DNA of 64,000 nt from Streptomyces sp. HUAS ZL42 (GCF_040782645.1 NZ_CP160403.1:1736001-1800000), one strand, 5' to 3'; positions 54,223-62,591 are shown, counted from the first letter of the stretch. Numbers and translations are program-made. Notes: generated by a model from the letters alone, not told the origin.

Positions 54223-55121
54223 CCCTCTCCTCGCAGAGTCACGCCCACCTCGCGCAGCAACCGGAGCTTGCCGGGCTTGGGCGGGCCGGGAAGTACGTCG
54301 TATTCGGCGGCGGCGATCGCGTGGATTGCCGCCCTTCCCCCCGCCACGAACCCTGCAAGCAGCAGCCTCAGCCTGCCGTGGACGCTACCCACCAAAGGGG
54401 CGCCTTCATTCAGGAGGTCGCGGGCGCGTTGTGCTTCGTATGCAACCAGTGCGCGCACCGATGCGCCCGCGGTTTTCGTGGCGAGATCCGCATCCTGGAC
54501 GTGAAAGCGCTTCATGTCCGCGGCGGGCAGATAGATCCGGTCACGGCCGAGGTCCTCGGCCACGTCCTGGAGGTGTTCGACGATCTGCAGGGCCGTGCAG
54601 ATCGCGTCGGAGCGGCGGATCCGCTCGGGGGTGGAGGTGCCGGTGACGGCGAGGACGAGACGGCCGACCGGGTTGGCGGACAGCTCGCAGTAGGCGAGGA
54701 GGTCGTCGTAGGTCTCGTACCGCTTGACGAGCTGGTCCTGGCGGTTGGCGGCGATCAGGCCGAGGAAGGGCTCCGGAGTGAGGGCGAGGCGCCGGACGGT
54801 CGGCTGGAGGCGGCGCAGGATGGGGTGGCGGGGGGCCGACTCGAAGACGCGGTTCAGGTCGGCCTCGAAGGCGTCGAGGAGGACCAGGCGGTCCTCGGCC
54901 TCCTCGGGCGACACGCCCAGCAGGCGGGCGTCGGCGCCGCCGGGGGCCAGGTCGCCGTCGCCGATGTCGTCGACGAGCCGGGCGAATCCGTACACGGCCA
55001 TCAGGTCGGCGCGCCAGGCCCTGGGCAGGAAGAACGGTGCCACGGGGAAGTTCTCGCCCGCGGCCTTGTCGAGCGTGCCGCGCTCCACGTCGAAGGTGCG
55101 CGTCGTGTCGGTTCCCGTCAC
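54219..55121 (-). CDS. hpnC: Hydroxysqualene synthase HpnC
   Basis: Second squalene/phytoene synthase-fold enzyme of the cluster, about 300 aa, converting presqualene diphosphate to hydroxysqualene. It has ENFPVAPFFLPRAWRADL, typical of HpnC, the aspartate motif LVDDIGD and VEHLQDVAEDLGRDRIYLP. GTG 55121 is chosen because it overlaps the stop of a short leader ORF as GTGA; an in-frame ATG at 55151 is the alternative. It is the first main gene of the hopanoid operon. Confidence 0.9.
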   Translation of the reverse strand: MTGTDTTRTFDVERGTLDKAAGENFPVAPFFLPRAWRADLMAVYGFARLVDDIGDGDLAPGGADARLLGVSPEEAEDRLVLLDAFEADLNRVFESAPRHPILRRLQPTVRRLALTPEPFLGLIAANRQDQLVKRYETYDDLLAYCELSANPVGRLVLAVTGTSTPERIRRSDAICTALQIVEHLQDVAEDLGRDRIYLPAADMKRFHVQDADLATKTAGASVRALVAYEAQRARDLLNEGAPLVGSVHGRLRLLLAGFVAGGRAAIHAIAAAEYDVLPGPPKPGKLRLLREVGVTLRGEG

Positions 55122-55183
55122 CGTGGACTGCCCGGGGCGGGGACGGCACATGCTGCGTTGAGCTGGGGAGTTTCCGTAGCCAT
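55118..55183 (-). CDS. Possible 21-codon leader ORF ahead of hpnC
   Basis: ATG 55183 opens a 21-residue frame (MATETPQLNA at its start) that stops at 55118-55120, overlapping the hpnC GTG as GTGA. GGGAG lies 11 bases upstream. It may be a translational coupling leader; a sequencing or natural frameshift joining it to hpnC is the alternative explanation. Confidence 0.4.
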   Translation of the reverse strand: MATETPQLNAACAVPAPGSPR

Positions 55184-55433
55184 TGCCGTCACATCTCCCG
55201 TTCTACACTGCGGACCCAATACACACTATTTCGGACACGCCGCCCAGCCGTCCGCGCGATGTCCCCAACGGGGGTTGTCGCGCATTATCGCCCTACTTGC
55301 CGCGTTTCGGGACCGGTACAGCTTACGTTGTACAACGCAGCGAGGCCCGCGGGGGTGTCCTGCACATCACAACAACACACCGATTGGTGTCAAGATTCCT
55401 AAGCGGGCCCGGAGTTGACGTTTCCTTTGCAGA
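55184..55433 (-). promoter_or_regulatory. Upstream control region of the hopanoid operon
   Basis: No gene is seen. It contains a perfect 12-bp palindrome CGTTGTACAACG (55326-55337), similar in shape to TetR-type sites. Several TA-rich hexamers on the minus strand (for example TAGAAC near 55206) could be a -10, but no pair with a clear -35 stood out. Confidence 0.4.
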
Positions 55434-55471
55434 CGCAGGGCCCCGCCGGGCAGTTCCGGCGGGGCCCTGCG
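55434..55471 (-). terminator. Strong hairpin terminator after the TagH-like gene
   Basis: Perfect 16-bp stem: CGCAGGGCCCCGCCGG (55434-55449), loop GCAGTT, CCGGCGGGGCCCTGCG (55456-55471). It separates the polymer-export operon from the hopanoid promoter. Confidence 0.75.
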
Positions 55472-55473
55472 CC

Positions 55474-55560
55474 CAGGGGGTGGCTTATGGATCTGGCCGG
55501 GGTGGCGGGGTGCCGAGACACCGTCACCCGGAGCCGACCCGATCCATGAGCCACCCCCTG
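55474..55560. repeat. Long 20-bp inverted repeat downstream of the ABC ATPase gene
   Basis: CAGGGGGTGGCTTATGGATC (55474-55493) faces GATCCATGAGCCACCCCCTG (55541-55560), one G-T wobble. The 47-base loop holds a second partial GGTG/CACC pairing. It could be a second terminator or the trace of a small inverted-repeat element; it touches the ATPase stop. Confidence 0.6.
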
Positions 55561-55565
55561 TCGGG

Positions 55566-56345
55566 CTACTTCCCCGTGAACTTCTCGTACTCCTTGATGA
55601 CCTCGTCGGTCGGGCCGTCCATGCGCAGCTCACCGCGTTCCAGCCACAGCACGCGGTCGCAGGTGTCCCGGATCGACTTGTTGCTGTGACTGACCAGAAA
55701 CACCGTGCCGGCCTCCTTGCGCAGCTCCCGGATGCGCTCCTCGGAACGCCGCTGGAACTTGGCGTCGCCGGTGGCCAGGGCCTCGTCGATCATCAGGACG
55801 TCATGGTCCTTGGCGGCGGCGATGGAGAAGCGCAGCCGGGCCGACATACCGGAGGAGTAGGTGCGCATGGGCAGGGTGATGAAGTCGCCCTTCTCGTTGA
55901 TGCCGGAGAAGTCGACGATCTCCTGGTAGCGCTCCTTGATCTGCTCCCGGGACATGCCCATGGCGAGACCGCCCAGGATGACGTTCCGCTCGCCGGTGAG
56001 GTCGTTCATCAGGGCCGCGTTGACGCCGAGGAGGGAGGGCTGGCCGTCGGTGTAGACCTTGCCGCTCTCCGGGGGGAGCAGGCCGGCGATGGCGCGCAGC
56101 AGCGTCGACTTGCCGGAGCCGTTGGAGCCGATCAGGCCGATGGCCTCGCCGCGGTAGGCGACGAAGGAGACGCCCTTGACGGCGTGCACCTTGCGCACGC
56201 CGCGCTCCTCGCCGCGCCTGAGTATGCGGCTGAGGGCGGCGGTCGCGCTGCCCTTGCCGGTCTTGGCGCCGTTGACGCGGTAGACGATGTGCACGTCCTC
56301 GGCGATGACGGTGGGGATCCGTTCCCCACGCCCCTGCTCAGCCAC
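55566..56345 (-). CDS. Polysaccharide/teichoic acid ABC exporter ATPase (TagH/Wzt-like)
   Basis: ATPase of 259 aa with Walker A GSNGSGKST, signature YSSGMSARLRFSIA and Walker B VLMIDEALATGDAKF, the pattern of O-antigen/teichoic acid exporters. There is no C-terminal carbohydrate-binding domain, so recognition must lie in the permease or elsewhere. GTG 56345 with GGAGAGG upstream overlaps the permease stop by 8 bases. Works with the permease at 56338 to flip a lipid-linked polymer outward. Confidence 0.9.
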   Translation of the reverse strand: MAEQGRGERIPTVIAEDVHIVYRVNGAKTGKGSATAALSRILRRGEERGVRKVHAVKGVSFVAYRGEAIGLIGSNGSGKSTLLRAIAGLLPPESGKVYTDGQPSLLGVNAALMNDLTGERNVILGGLAMGMSREQIKERYQEIVDFSGINEKGDFITLPMRTYSSGMSARLRFSIAAAKDHDVLMIDEALATGDAKFQRRSEERIRELRKEAGTVFLVSHSNKSIRDTCDRVLWLERGELRMDGPTDEVIKEYEKFTGK

Positions 56346-57267
56346 GGCCGTACCTCTCCTCCGCCTTCCAGAAGTACACGAAACCGCCGACCGCGAACAG
56401 CGCGGCCCAACCCACCGCGGCCGCCCACACATGGTCGGGAAGGTTCTCGGAGCCGTAGCCGTCGATGAGGGCGAAGCGCATCAGGTCCATGAAGATCGCG
56501 GCCGGGTTCCACTGCAGGACGTTGGCGACCCACTGCGGCTTGTCGGCCAGCATGACCGGGATGGAGAACATCACGCCGGACGCGTACATCCACGTACGCA
56601 TGATGAACGGCATGAGCTGCGCCAGGTCCGGGGTCTTGGCGCCGGCGCGGGCCATGATCAGCGCGAGTCCGGTGTTGAAGAGGAACTGCAGCGCGAGGAT
56701 CGGCACGATCAGTACCCAGGACATGTCCGGGTAGCTGCCGAAGGCGACCGCCACTGCGAACAGCACGATCATCGAGAACAGCAGCTGCTGCAGCTGCTGC
56801 AGGGCGAAGGAGATCGGCAGTGAGGCGCGCGGGAAGTGCAGGGCGCGCACCAGGCCGAGGTTGCCGGAGATCGCCCGCACACCGGCCATCACCGAGCTCT
56901 GGGTGAAGGTGAAGACGAACACGCCCGTCACCAGGAACGGGATGTACACATCGGTCGCCATGCCGCGGCTGGCCTTCAGGATGAGCCCGAAGATGGCGTA
57001 GTAGACGGCCGCGTTGAGCAGCGGCGTCGCCACCTGCCAGAGCTGTCCGAGCTTGGCCTGGCTGTACTGCGCGGTCAGCTTCGCCTGGGAGAACGCCAGG
57101 ATGAAGTGCCGGCGTCCCCAGAGCTGGCGGACGTAATCCCCGAGCGGGGGACGGGCGCCGCTCACGGCGAGCCCGTACTTGGCGGCGAGCTTCCCCGCCG
57201 GGAGGCCCTCGTCGGGCGACGGAGGCAGGCTCACCGCGACTCCGCCGTCATGCGTTGTCTCACTCAC
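56338..57267 (-). CDS. Polysaccharide/teichoic acid ABC exporter permease (TagG/Wzm-like)
   Basis: ABC2-type membrane protein (309 aa) with six helices after an N-terminal cytosolic segment. The conserved start FSQAKLTAQYSQAKLGQLWQ, internal GLVRALHFPRASLPIS and C-terminal WNPAAIFMDLMRFALIDG match Wzm/TagG. GTG 57267 is the start. It pairs with the downstream ATPase; the genes upstream on the same strand make the likely cargo. Confidence 0.9.
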   Translation of the reverse strand: MSETTHDGGVAVSLPPSPDEGLPAGKLAAKYGLAVSGARPPLGDYVRQLWGRRHFILAFSQAKLTAQYSQAKLGQLWQVATPLLNAAVYYAIFGLILKASRGMATDVYIPFLVTGVFVFTFTQSSVMAGVRAISGNLGLVRALHFPRASLPISFALQQLQQLLFSMIVLFAVAVAFGSYPDMSWVLIVPILALQFLFNTGLALIMARAGAKTPDLAQLMPFIMRTWMYASGVMFSIPVMLADKPQWVANVLQWNPAAIFMDLMRFALIDGYGSENLPDHVWAAAVGWAALFAVGGFVYFWKAEERYGRG

Positions 57268-57364
57268 TAGTGGAAACTTTCGTCTTCGAGATGCGCAGCC
57301 TGTGCGGGTCTGGCACGAGCCCGGCGCCGGACATCCGGCCCGGAGGCTCTCAGTAAAGAGCTTG

Positions 57365-58249
57365 TCAGATGACCGGAGGCCGGCCCAGTCGGGTCAGCCG
57401 CCACACCGTACGCCACTTCATGGGCCTGCGAGGGCCGCACGGAGTGGTCCAGCCCTCCCTGAAGCCGCCGAACCACGCCTTCAGGGCCGACCGGGACGGG
57501 CGCCGCACCAGCGTGAGCAGCATCCACACCCCGAGGTACACCGGGACGAGGAGCGCTGGCAGGTTGCGGCGGGCCAGCCAGACCCGGTTGCGGGCGACCA
57601 TGCGGTGGTACACCGCGTGCCGCGAGGGCGCGGTCGTGGGGTGGTACAGCACCATGTCGGACCGGTAGTCGATCATCCAGCCCGCGTCGAGGGCCCGCCA
57701 CGCCAGGTCGGTCTCCTCGTGGGCGTAGAAGAACTCGTCCGGCAGTCCGCCGACTTCCGCGAACACCTTCGTCCGCACGGCGTTGGCGCCGCCGAGGAAG
57801 GTGGTGACCCGGGAGGAGCGCATGGGGTCCGAGGCGCGCAGCCGGGGCACATGGCGGCGCTGGGTGACCCCGGTGTCCGGGTCGGCGATGCGGAAGCTGA
57901 CGATGCCCAGCCGCGGGTCGGCCTCGAAGGCCCGGCGGCACAGCTCGGCGGTGTCGTGGTTCGCCAGGAGGCCGTCGTCGTCGAGGAACATCAGGATGTC
58001 CACCTCACGGCCGCCGGCGCCGAAGGCCTCCACACCGACGTTGCGACCGCCGGGGATGCCGAGGTTCTCGGGCAGCTCGACGGTGCGCACGCCGTCGGGG
58101 ACGGCCGGGACCGGCGAGCCGTTGCCGACCACGACCACCTGGACGGGTTCGCCGTCCTGCTTGCCGATCGAGTCGAGGAGCGCGCGCAGTTCGTCGGGGC
58201 GGTTGCCCATGGTGATGATCACCGCGCCGACCTTCATGGGCGTGCTCAC
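57365..58249 (-). CDS. Family 2 glycosyltransferase
   Basis: GT-A-fold inverting glycosyltransferase of 294 aa. Motifs are VIITMGNRPDELRALLDSI, the DxD-like FLDDDGLLA (Mn and sugar-nucleotide site), and HEETDLAWRALDAGW with the catalytic acidic residues. The C-terminus has a hydrophobic segment (LLVPVYLGVWMLLTLV) that may anchor it to the membrane. GTG 58249 overlaps the CDP-alcohol transferase stop as GTGA. It would add a sugar to a polyol-phosphate lipid or polymer. Confidence 0.88.
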   Translation of the reverse strand: MSTPMKVGAVIITMGNRPDELRALLDSIGKQDGEPVQVVVVGNGSPVPAVPDGVRTVELPENLGIPGGRNVGVEAFGAGGREVDILMFLDDDGLLANHDTAELCRRAFEADPRLGIVSFRIADPDTGVTQRRHVPRLRASDPMRSSRVTTFLGGANAVRTKVFAEVGGLPDEFFYAHEETDLAWRALDAGWMIDYRSDMVLYHPTTAPSRHAVYHRMVARNRVWLARRNLPALLVPVYLGVWMLLTLVRRPSRSALKAWFGGFREGWTTPCGPRRPMKWRTVWRLTRLGRPPVI

Positions 58250-59025
58250 TTCAGCCTGCTCGACGCGAGGATGGACACCAGGTGCAGCACGGTCTGCAGC
58301 AGCGCGATCCCGGCGAGTACGGCGGTGCCGAGCCGGGTGAAGAACAGGTCGCCCCTGGCCTCGTCCGCGATCGCGAGGACGAGGATCAGCAGGGAGGCCT
58401 CGATCCCGAGGATCAGCCGGTGGAACTTCAGCGCCGAGGCGGCACGGCGGGCCAGCGCCACGCCGGAGGAGCGCGGCTCGGACGCGGCCTCCTTGACCGG
58501 CGGCAGCCCGCCCTGGTGCCGGGCGACGCCGACCAGGTCGGTCTCGGCCTTGATCAGGATCGCGCCGAGGGCGGCCAGGGTGCCCAGGAAGGCCCACAGC
58601 CAGTCGATCCGTCCCGTCCCCCACAGGTCGGCGGCGCGCAGGCCGAGGCCGACCAGGACCGCGGCGTCGGTCAGATAGGCGCCGACCCGGTCCAGGTAGA
58701 CGCCGCCCAGGGAGAACTGCTGCTTCCAGCGCGCGATCTCGCCGTCGACACAGTCGAGCAGCAGGTAGAGCTGGACCATCAGCACGCCGAGCACGGCGCC
58801 CGGGACACCGGGCACCAGCAGGGCCGGCGCCGCGAGGACGCCGAAGACGGTCATCAGGTACGTGAGCTGGTTGGGCGTGATCCTGGTGTTGACCAGGTAG
58901 CGGTCCACCCGCAGGGACACCTCGCGCATGTAGAGGCGTCCCGCCCAGTGCTCACCGCTGCGCCGGTCCTTCACCCCTGCGGGATGGACGACCGGTCTCA
59001 GTTCAGCTACCGATGGCCTTGACAT
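58246..59025 (-). CDS. CDP-alcohol phosphotransferase-family membrane protein lacking the fourth Asp
   Basis: Multi-helix membrane protein (259 aa) of the CDP-alcohol phosphotransferase family. The signature D-x2-D-G-x2-A-R-x8-G-x3-D-x3-D appears as DCVDGEIAR, WKQQFSLG, GVYLD, RVGA: the last aspartate, considered the catalytic base in the family, is alanine. The enzyme may be altered in activity or use another residue. ATG 59025 overlaps the dehydrogenase gene by 23 bases. It sits within the polymer operon between the GT2 and the G1P dehydrogenase genes. Confidence 0.85.
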   Translation of the reverse strand: MSRPSVAELRPVVHPAGVKDRRSGEHWAGRLYMREVSLRVDRYLVNTRITPNQLTYLMTVFGVLAAPALLVPGVPGAVLGVLMVQLYLLLDCVDGEIARWKQQFSLGGVYLDRVGAYLTDAAVLVGLGLRAADLWGTGRIDWLWAFLGTLAALGAILIKAETDLVGVARHQGGLPPVKEAASEPRSSGVALARRAASALKFHRLILGIEASLLILVLAIADEARGDLFFTRLGTAVLAGIALLQTVLHLVSILASSRLK

Positions 59026-60064
59026 AGTCGGAGTAGATGTCCTTGATCTGGTCGGTTGTCAGGTCGAGGTGTTCGAGGATCGTGTAGCGGCCGGGCCGGG
59101 TCTCCGGGGCGTACTCCACGACACGGACGAACTCGTCCGTGGTGAAGCCGATCTCCTCCGGCAGCACCGGGAGCCCGTGCCGACGCAGCACCTCGGCCAT
59201 GTAGGCCGACTCCTCGTGGGCTCCGCGCAGGTACATGGCGAAGGCCGCGCCCAGCCCGCACTGCTCGCCGTGGGCGGCCGCCCGCTTGGGGAACAGCAGG
59301 TCGAACGCGTGGTTGATCTCATGGCACGCGCCGGAGGAGGGGCGGGAGTCGCCCGACACCGACATGGCGATGCCGGTGAGGACCAGTGCCTCGGCCAGGA
59401 CCTGCAGAAAGCCGTCGTGGCCGACACCGCCCGGGTGCCGGAGCACGGCCTCACCGGCCTGGCGTGCCATCGCCGCGGCGAGACCGTCGATCTTCTCACC
59501 GTTGACGCGGTTGGCCAGCTCCCAGTCCGCGACGGCGGAGATGTTGGAGATGGCGTCGCCGATGCCGGAGCGCACGAAGCGGACGGGAGCCTCACGGATC
59601 ACGTTGAGGTCGATGACGACCGCGATGGGGTTCGGCACACCGTACGAGCCGCGGCCCGCGTCGTTGTCGAGGGTCGCGACCGGCGAGCACAGGCCGTCGT
59701 GCGCGAGGTTGGTGGCGACCGCGACCAGCGGAAGGCCGACGCGTGCCGCCGCGAACTTGGCACAGTCGATGATCTTCCCGCCGCCCAGGCCGACGACCGC
59801 GTCGTAGTGGCCGGCCTTTATGTCGTTCGCCAGCCGGACCGCGTCGTCGATGGTGCCGCCGCCGACCTCGTACCAGGTGGCGCCGGGCAGCGAGGGGGCG
59901 ATCCGCTCGCGCAGCCGGGCGCCCGAACCGCCGCTGACGGCGACGGCGAGCTTGCCCGACTGCGAGATGCGCTCGTCGGCGAGCACGAAGGCCAGGTCGT
60001 CGAGGGCACCCGGGCGGATGTCCACGACGACCGGCGAGGGGATGAGCCGGGTCAGTACTGGCAC
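59003..60064 (-). CDS. Iron/zinc-type glycerol-1-phosphate dehydrogenase-like protein (AraM/EgsA-like)
   Basis: Dehydroquinate-synthase/GldA-like fold, 353 aa. It has the NAD loop VGLGGGKIIDCAKF, the phosphate-binding NLAHDGLCSP that recalls the SHDG-xx-SP of G1P dehydrogenases, and metal histidines in SSGACHEINHAFD and AAAHGEQCGLG. It is therefore predicted to reduce dihydroxyacetone phosphate to sn-glycerol-1-phosphate. GTG 60064 overlaps the nucleotidyltransferase end by 13 bases. In this operon G1P could be the backbone alcohol of a CDP-linked polymer. Confidence 0.85.
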   Translation of the reverse strand: MPVLTRLIPSPVVVDIRPGALDDLAFVLADERISQSGKLAVAVSGGSGARLRERIAPSLPGATWYEVGGGTIDDAVRLANDIKAGHYDAVVGLGGGKIIDCAKFAAARVGLPLVAVATNLAHDGLCSPVATLDNDAGRGSYGVPNPIAVVIDLNVIREAPVRFVRSGIGDAISNISAVADWELANRVNGEKIDGLAAAMARQAGEAVLRHPGGVGHDGFLQVLAEALVLTGIAMSVSGDSRPSSGACHEINHAFDLLFPKRAAAHGEQCGLGAAFAMYLRGAHEESAYMAEVLRRHGLPVLPEEIGFTTDEFVRVVEYAPETRPGRYTILEHLDLTTDQIKDIYSDYVKAIGS

Positions 60065-60804
60065 GCGATCTCCCGTCCGCGGGCGAGATCGTCGTGGTTG
60101 TCGATCTCGACCCACTCGACGTCGCCGATCGGCGCCACGTCGATCTTGAAGCCGCGGTTGACGAGCTCCTGGTAGCCGTGCTCGTAGAACTGCTGCGGGT
60201 CGGACTCCCAGACCGTCTTCAGGGCGTCGGCCAGCTCCGGGGCGGCGTCGCCCTCGATGAGGGTGACGCCGATGTACTCGCCGGTGGCCTCGGACGGGTC
60301 CATCAGCTTGGTGATCTTCTGGACGCCCTTGTCGGGGTCCACGACGACCTTCATCTCCTCGTCCGCGAGGGACTTCACGGTGTCGAGAGCGAGGATGATC
60401 TTCTTGCCGTCGCCGCGGGCGGCGAGCAGCGTCTTCTCGACGGAGACCGGGTGGACGGTGTCGCCGTTGGCCAGGATCACACCGTCCTTGAGGGCGTCAC
60501 GGCCGCACCACAGGGAGTAGGCGTTGTTCCACTCCTCGGCCTTGTCGTTGTCGATGAGGGTGAGCTTCAGGCCGTACTTCTCCTCCAGGGCGGCCTTGCG
60601 CTCGTACACGGCCTCCTTGCGGTAGCCGACGATGATCGCGACCTCGGTCAGGCCGATCTCGGCGAAGTTGCCGAGCGTCAGGTCCAGGACCGTCGGTTCG
60701 CCCTCTATGCCCGCGGGCCCCACCGGCACCAGCGCCTTGGGCAGGCTGTCGGTGTAGGGGCGCAGACGCCGTCCGGCGCCGGCCGCCAGCACGAGGCCGA
60801 TCAT
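60052..60804 (-). CDS. Sugar-phosphate/polyol nucleotidyltransferase
   Basis: NTP_transferase fold of 250 aa with the nucleotide-binding motif LVLAAGAGRRLRPYTDSLPKALVPVG and LANGDTVHPVSV. It could activate a sugar-1-phosphate or, as in LicC/TagD-like systems, make a CDP-alcohol. Given two CDP-alcohol transferases and a G1P dehydrogenase in the same operon, CDP-glycerol (from G1P) is a fair guess. It overlaps both neighbours (ATGA with the upstream gene). Confidence 0.85.
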   Translation of the reverse strand: MIGLVLAAGAGRRLRPYTDSLPKALVPVGPAGIEGEPTVLDLTLGNFAEIGLTEVAIIVGYRKEAVYERKAALEEKYGLKLTLIDNDKAEEWNNAYSLWCGRDALKDGVILANGDTVHPVSVEKTLLAARGDGKKIILALDTVKSLADEEMKVVVDPDKGVQKITKLMDPSEATGEYIGVTLIEGDAAPELADALKTVWESDPQQFYEHGYQELVNRGFKIDVAPIGDVEWVEIDNHDDLARGREIACQY

Positions 60805-62591
60805 GCGGGTTCTCCTTCATCGTGTACGGCGGGGGCCCCGGAGGACACCCAGAAGCGGATGCTCTCGACGAGCACCACCAGGGCCACGGCCACGGCGAGC
60901 GCCGTGAGCGCGACCTTGAACTGCGAGGCGGTGAGCAGCGCGGCAAGGACGGCGACGAGCAGCGTCCGCCCTTCGTGCCCCCCTGTGGCGCGCACCAGCC
61001 AGGCCGGGGGCGCTCCGGCGTCGCCGCGGATGCGGTACACCGTGTCGTAGTGATGGTAGGCGACGGCGGCCACCAGTCCGAAAGCTGCGGGAAGCACGCC
61101 GTTAACATCCGATTTGGCCGCCAGGACAAGGACGGTGAGGTACTCGGCGGCGCGGAAGATCGGGGGGACGAGCCAGTCGAGGGCGCCCTTGAGCGGGCGG
61201 GCGACAGCGTCTGCGGACACCAGGACGTACACGACGGCGGCCACGACGATCGAGAAGCCCGGCCCGTCGAGCCAGGCCGTGAGCACCAGCAGGACGGCGC
61301 CGACAACGGCGCTGACGGGAGCCGGAACGCGGATCCCGCCGGGAGTGCGGACAAGCAGCTCGGCCAGCGGCCCGCTGTCGGCAAGGTCGGCCAGCGCCTG
61401 CGCGGCCCGGTCCGTGCGTCGCGCCTTGCGGGTGACCGACCGCAGCAGGCGGCCCGCCGTGGTGTAGGAGGCCGCGAAGGCGCAGCCGATGAGCAGCGCG
61501 TAGAACGTGATGCGCGGGGTGGTGGCCGCGGTCAGGACAGCGATCATGGCCCATCGTTCGCCGATGGGCATGACTATCATCCGGCGCACCCACACCGTCC
61601 AGCCGACACTGTCCAGCTTGTCGGAGAGGGCGGCCGTGGGGCTGGTGTTGGCGGTGGCGTCGTGGTTGGCCTCGTTGAAGGAGAAGTCGACCACGTGCCG
61701 GCAGGTCTGCAGGATCATCGCCCCGAGCGCCAGCGCCCAGACGTCGTCGCCGCCGCGGGCCGCTCCCAGGGCGAGGCCCGCGTAGTAGGCGTACTCCTTG
61801 GCGCGGTCGAAGGTCGCGTCCAGCCAGGCGCCGAGCGTGGAGTACTGCAGGGAGTAGCGGGCGAGCTGGCCGTCCGTGCAGTCGAGGACGAACGAGGCGA
61901 TCAGCAGGATGCCCGCGGCGATGAATCCGCCCCGCGTACCCGTGGCCGCGCAACCCGCCGCGATCAGCGCGGTGATCAGGGAGGCGGTGGTGACCTGGTT
62001 GGGGGTCAGCCCGCGGCGGGCGCACCAGCGGGCGATGTAGCGGGAGTACGGGCTGATGAAGAACGTGGTGAAGAAGCCGTCGCGGGACTTCACGGCCGAT
62101 TTCAGGCGTACGGCCTCGTCGTCGACGGCGGCGACGGCCTGCCGTGCCTCGTTGCGGGCCTGCGGATCGGCGGGGATTTCGGCGACGAGGCTGCCGAGTT
62201 CGGGGTGGTGCACCACCGCGCCGTCGGCGTCGAGGGCGGTGACGATGCGGTCGGCGAGGCTGTCGACGGCCAGTGCGGTGCCGCCGCTCGCGGAGTTCTC
62301 GCGGGCCATCGCCCGGGTCAGGTCCTGGCGGCCGGACGGCTGGGCGGTCACGGCGCCCGGTACCGCGGCGAGCGGGAAGCGGGGGTCGGTGAGGCCGAGG
62401 CGCAGCGCGTGCAGGTGCCCCACGAAGCGTGCGTCCACGACCGCGACCCGCTGGTCGCCCGGCACCGCCGCGAGGATCGTCTCGGCGTCGGCGGTGTCGG
62501 AGGCGAGCCGTACGTCGAAGCCGAGGGACCGCAGGTCGCCCTCGATCGACGATCCGGGGACCGGCTGACCGGTGAGGATGGCGGTCGACAA
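60801..62591 (-). CDS. CDP-alcohol phosphotransferase with N-terminal extra domain
   Basis: Large membrane protein of 596 aa. Residues 1-170 form a soluble domain resembling a degenerate nucleotide-binding fold (VAVVDARFVGHLHALRLGL); I recall a DUF5941-type annotation for such proteins. Residues about 180-400 are the CDP-alcohol transferase with complete signature DCTDGQLAR, YSLQYSTL, GAWLD, ATFD, and more helices follow. The start is TTG 62591 with AGGGAG upstream; other in-frame starts are not close. First gene of the operon; the likely active CDP-alcohol enzyme. Confidence 0.85.
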   Translation of the reverse strand: MSTAILTGQPVPGSSIEGDLRSLGFDVRLASDTADAETILAAVPGDQRVAVVDARFVGHLHALRLGLTDPRFPLAAVPGAVTAQPSGRQDLTRAMARENSASGGTALAVDSLADRIVTALDADGAVVHHPELGSLVAEIPADPQARNEARQAVAAVDDEAVRLKSAVKSRDGFFTTFFISPYSRYIARWCARRGLTPNQVTTASLITALIAAGCAATGTRGGFIAAGILLIASFVLDCTDGQLARYSLQYSTLGAWLDATFDRAKEYAYYAGLALGAARGGDDVWALALGAMILQTCRHVVDFSFNEANHDATANTSPTAALSDKLDSVGWTVWVRRMIVMPIGERWAMIAVLTAATTPRITFYALLIGCAFAASYTTAGRLLRSVTRKARRTDRAAQALADLADSGPLAELLVRTPGGIRVPAPVSAVVGAVLLVLTAWLDGPGFSIVVAAVVYVLVSADAVARPLKGALDWLVPPIFRAAEYLTVLVLAAKSDVNGVLPAAFGLVAAVAYHHYDTVYRIRGDAGAPPAWLVRATGGHEGRTLLVAVLAALLTASQFKVALTALAVAVALVVLVESIRFWVSSGAPAVHDEGEPA

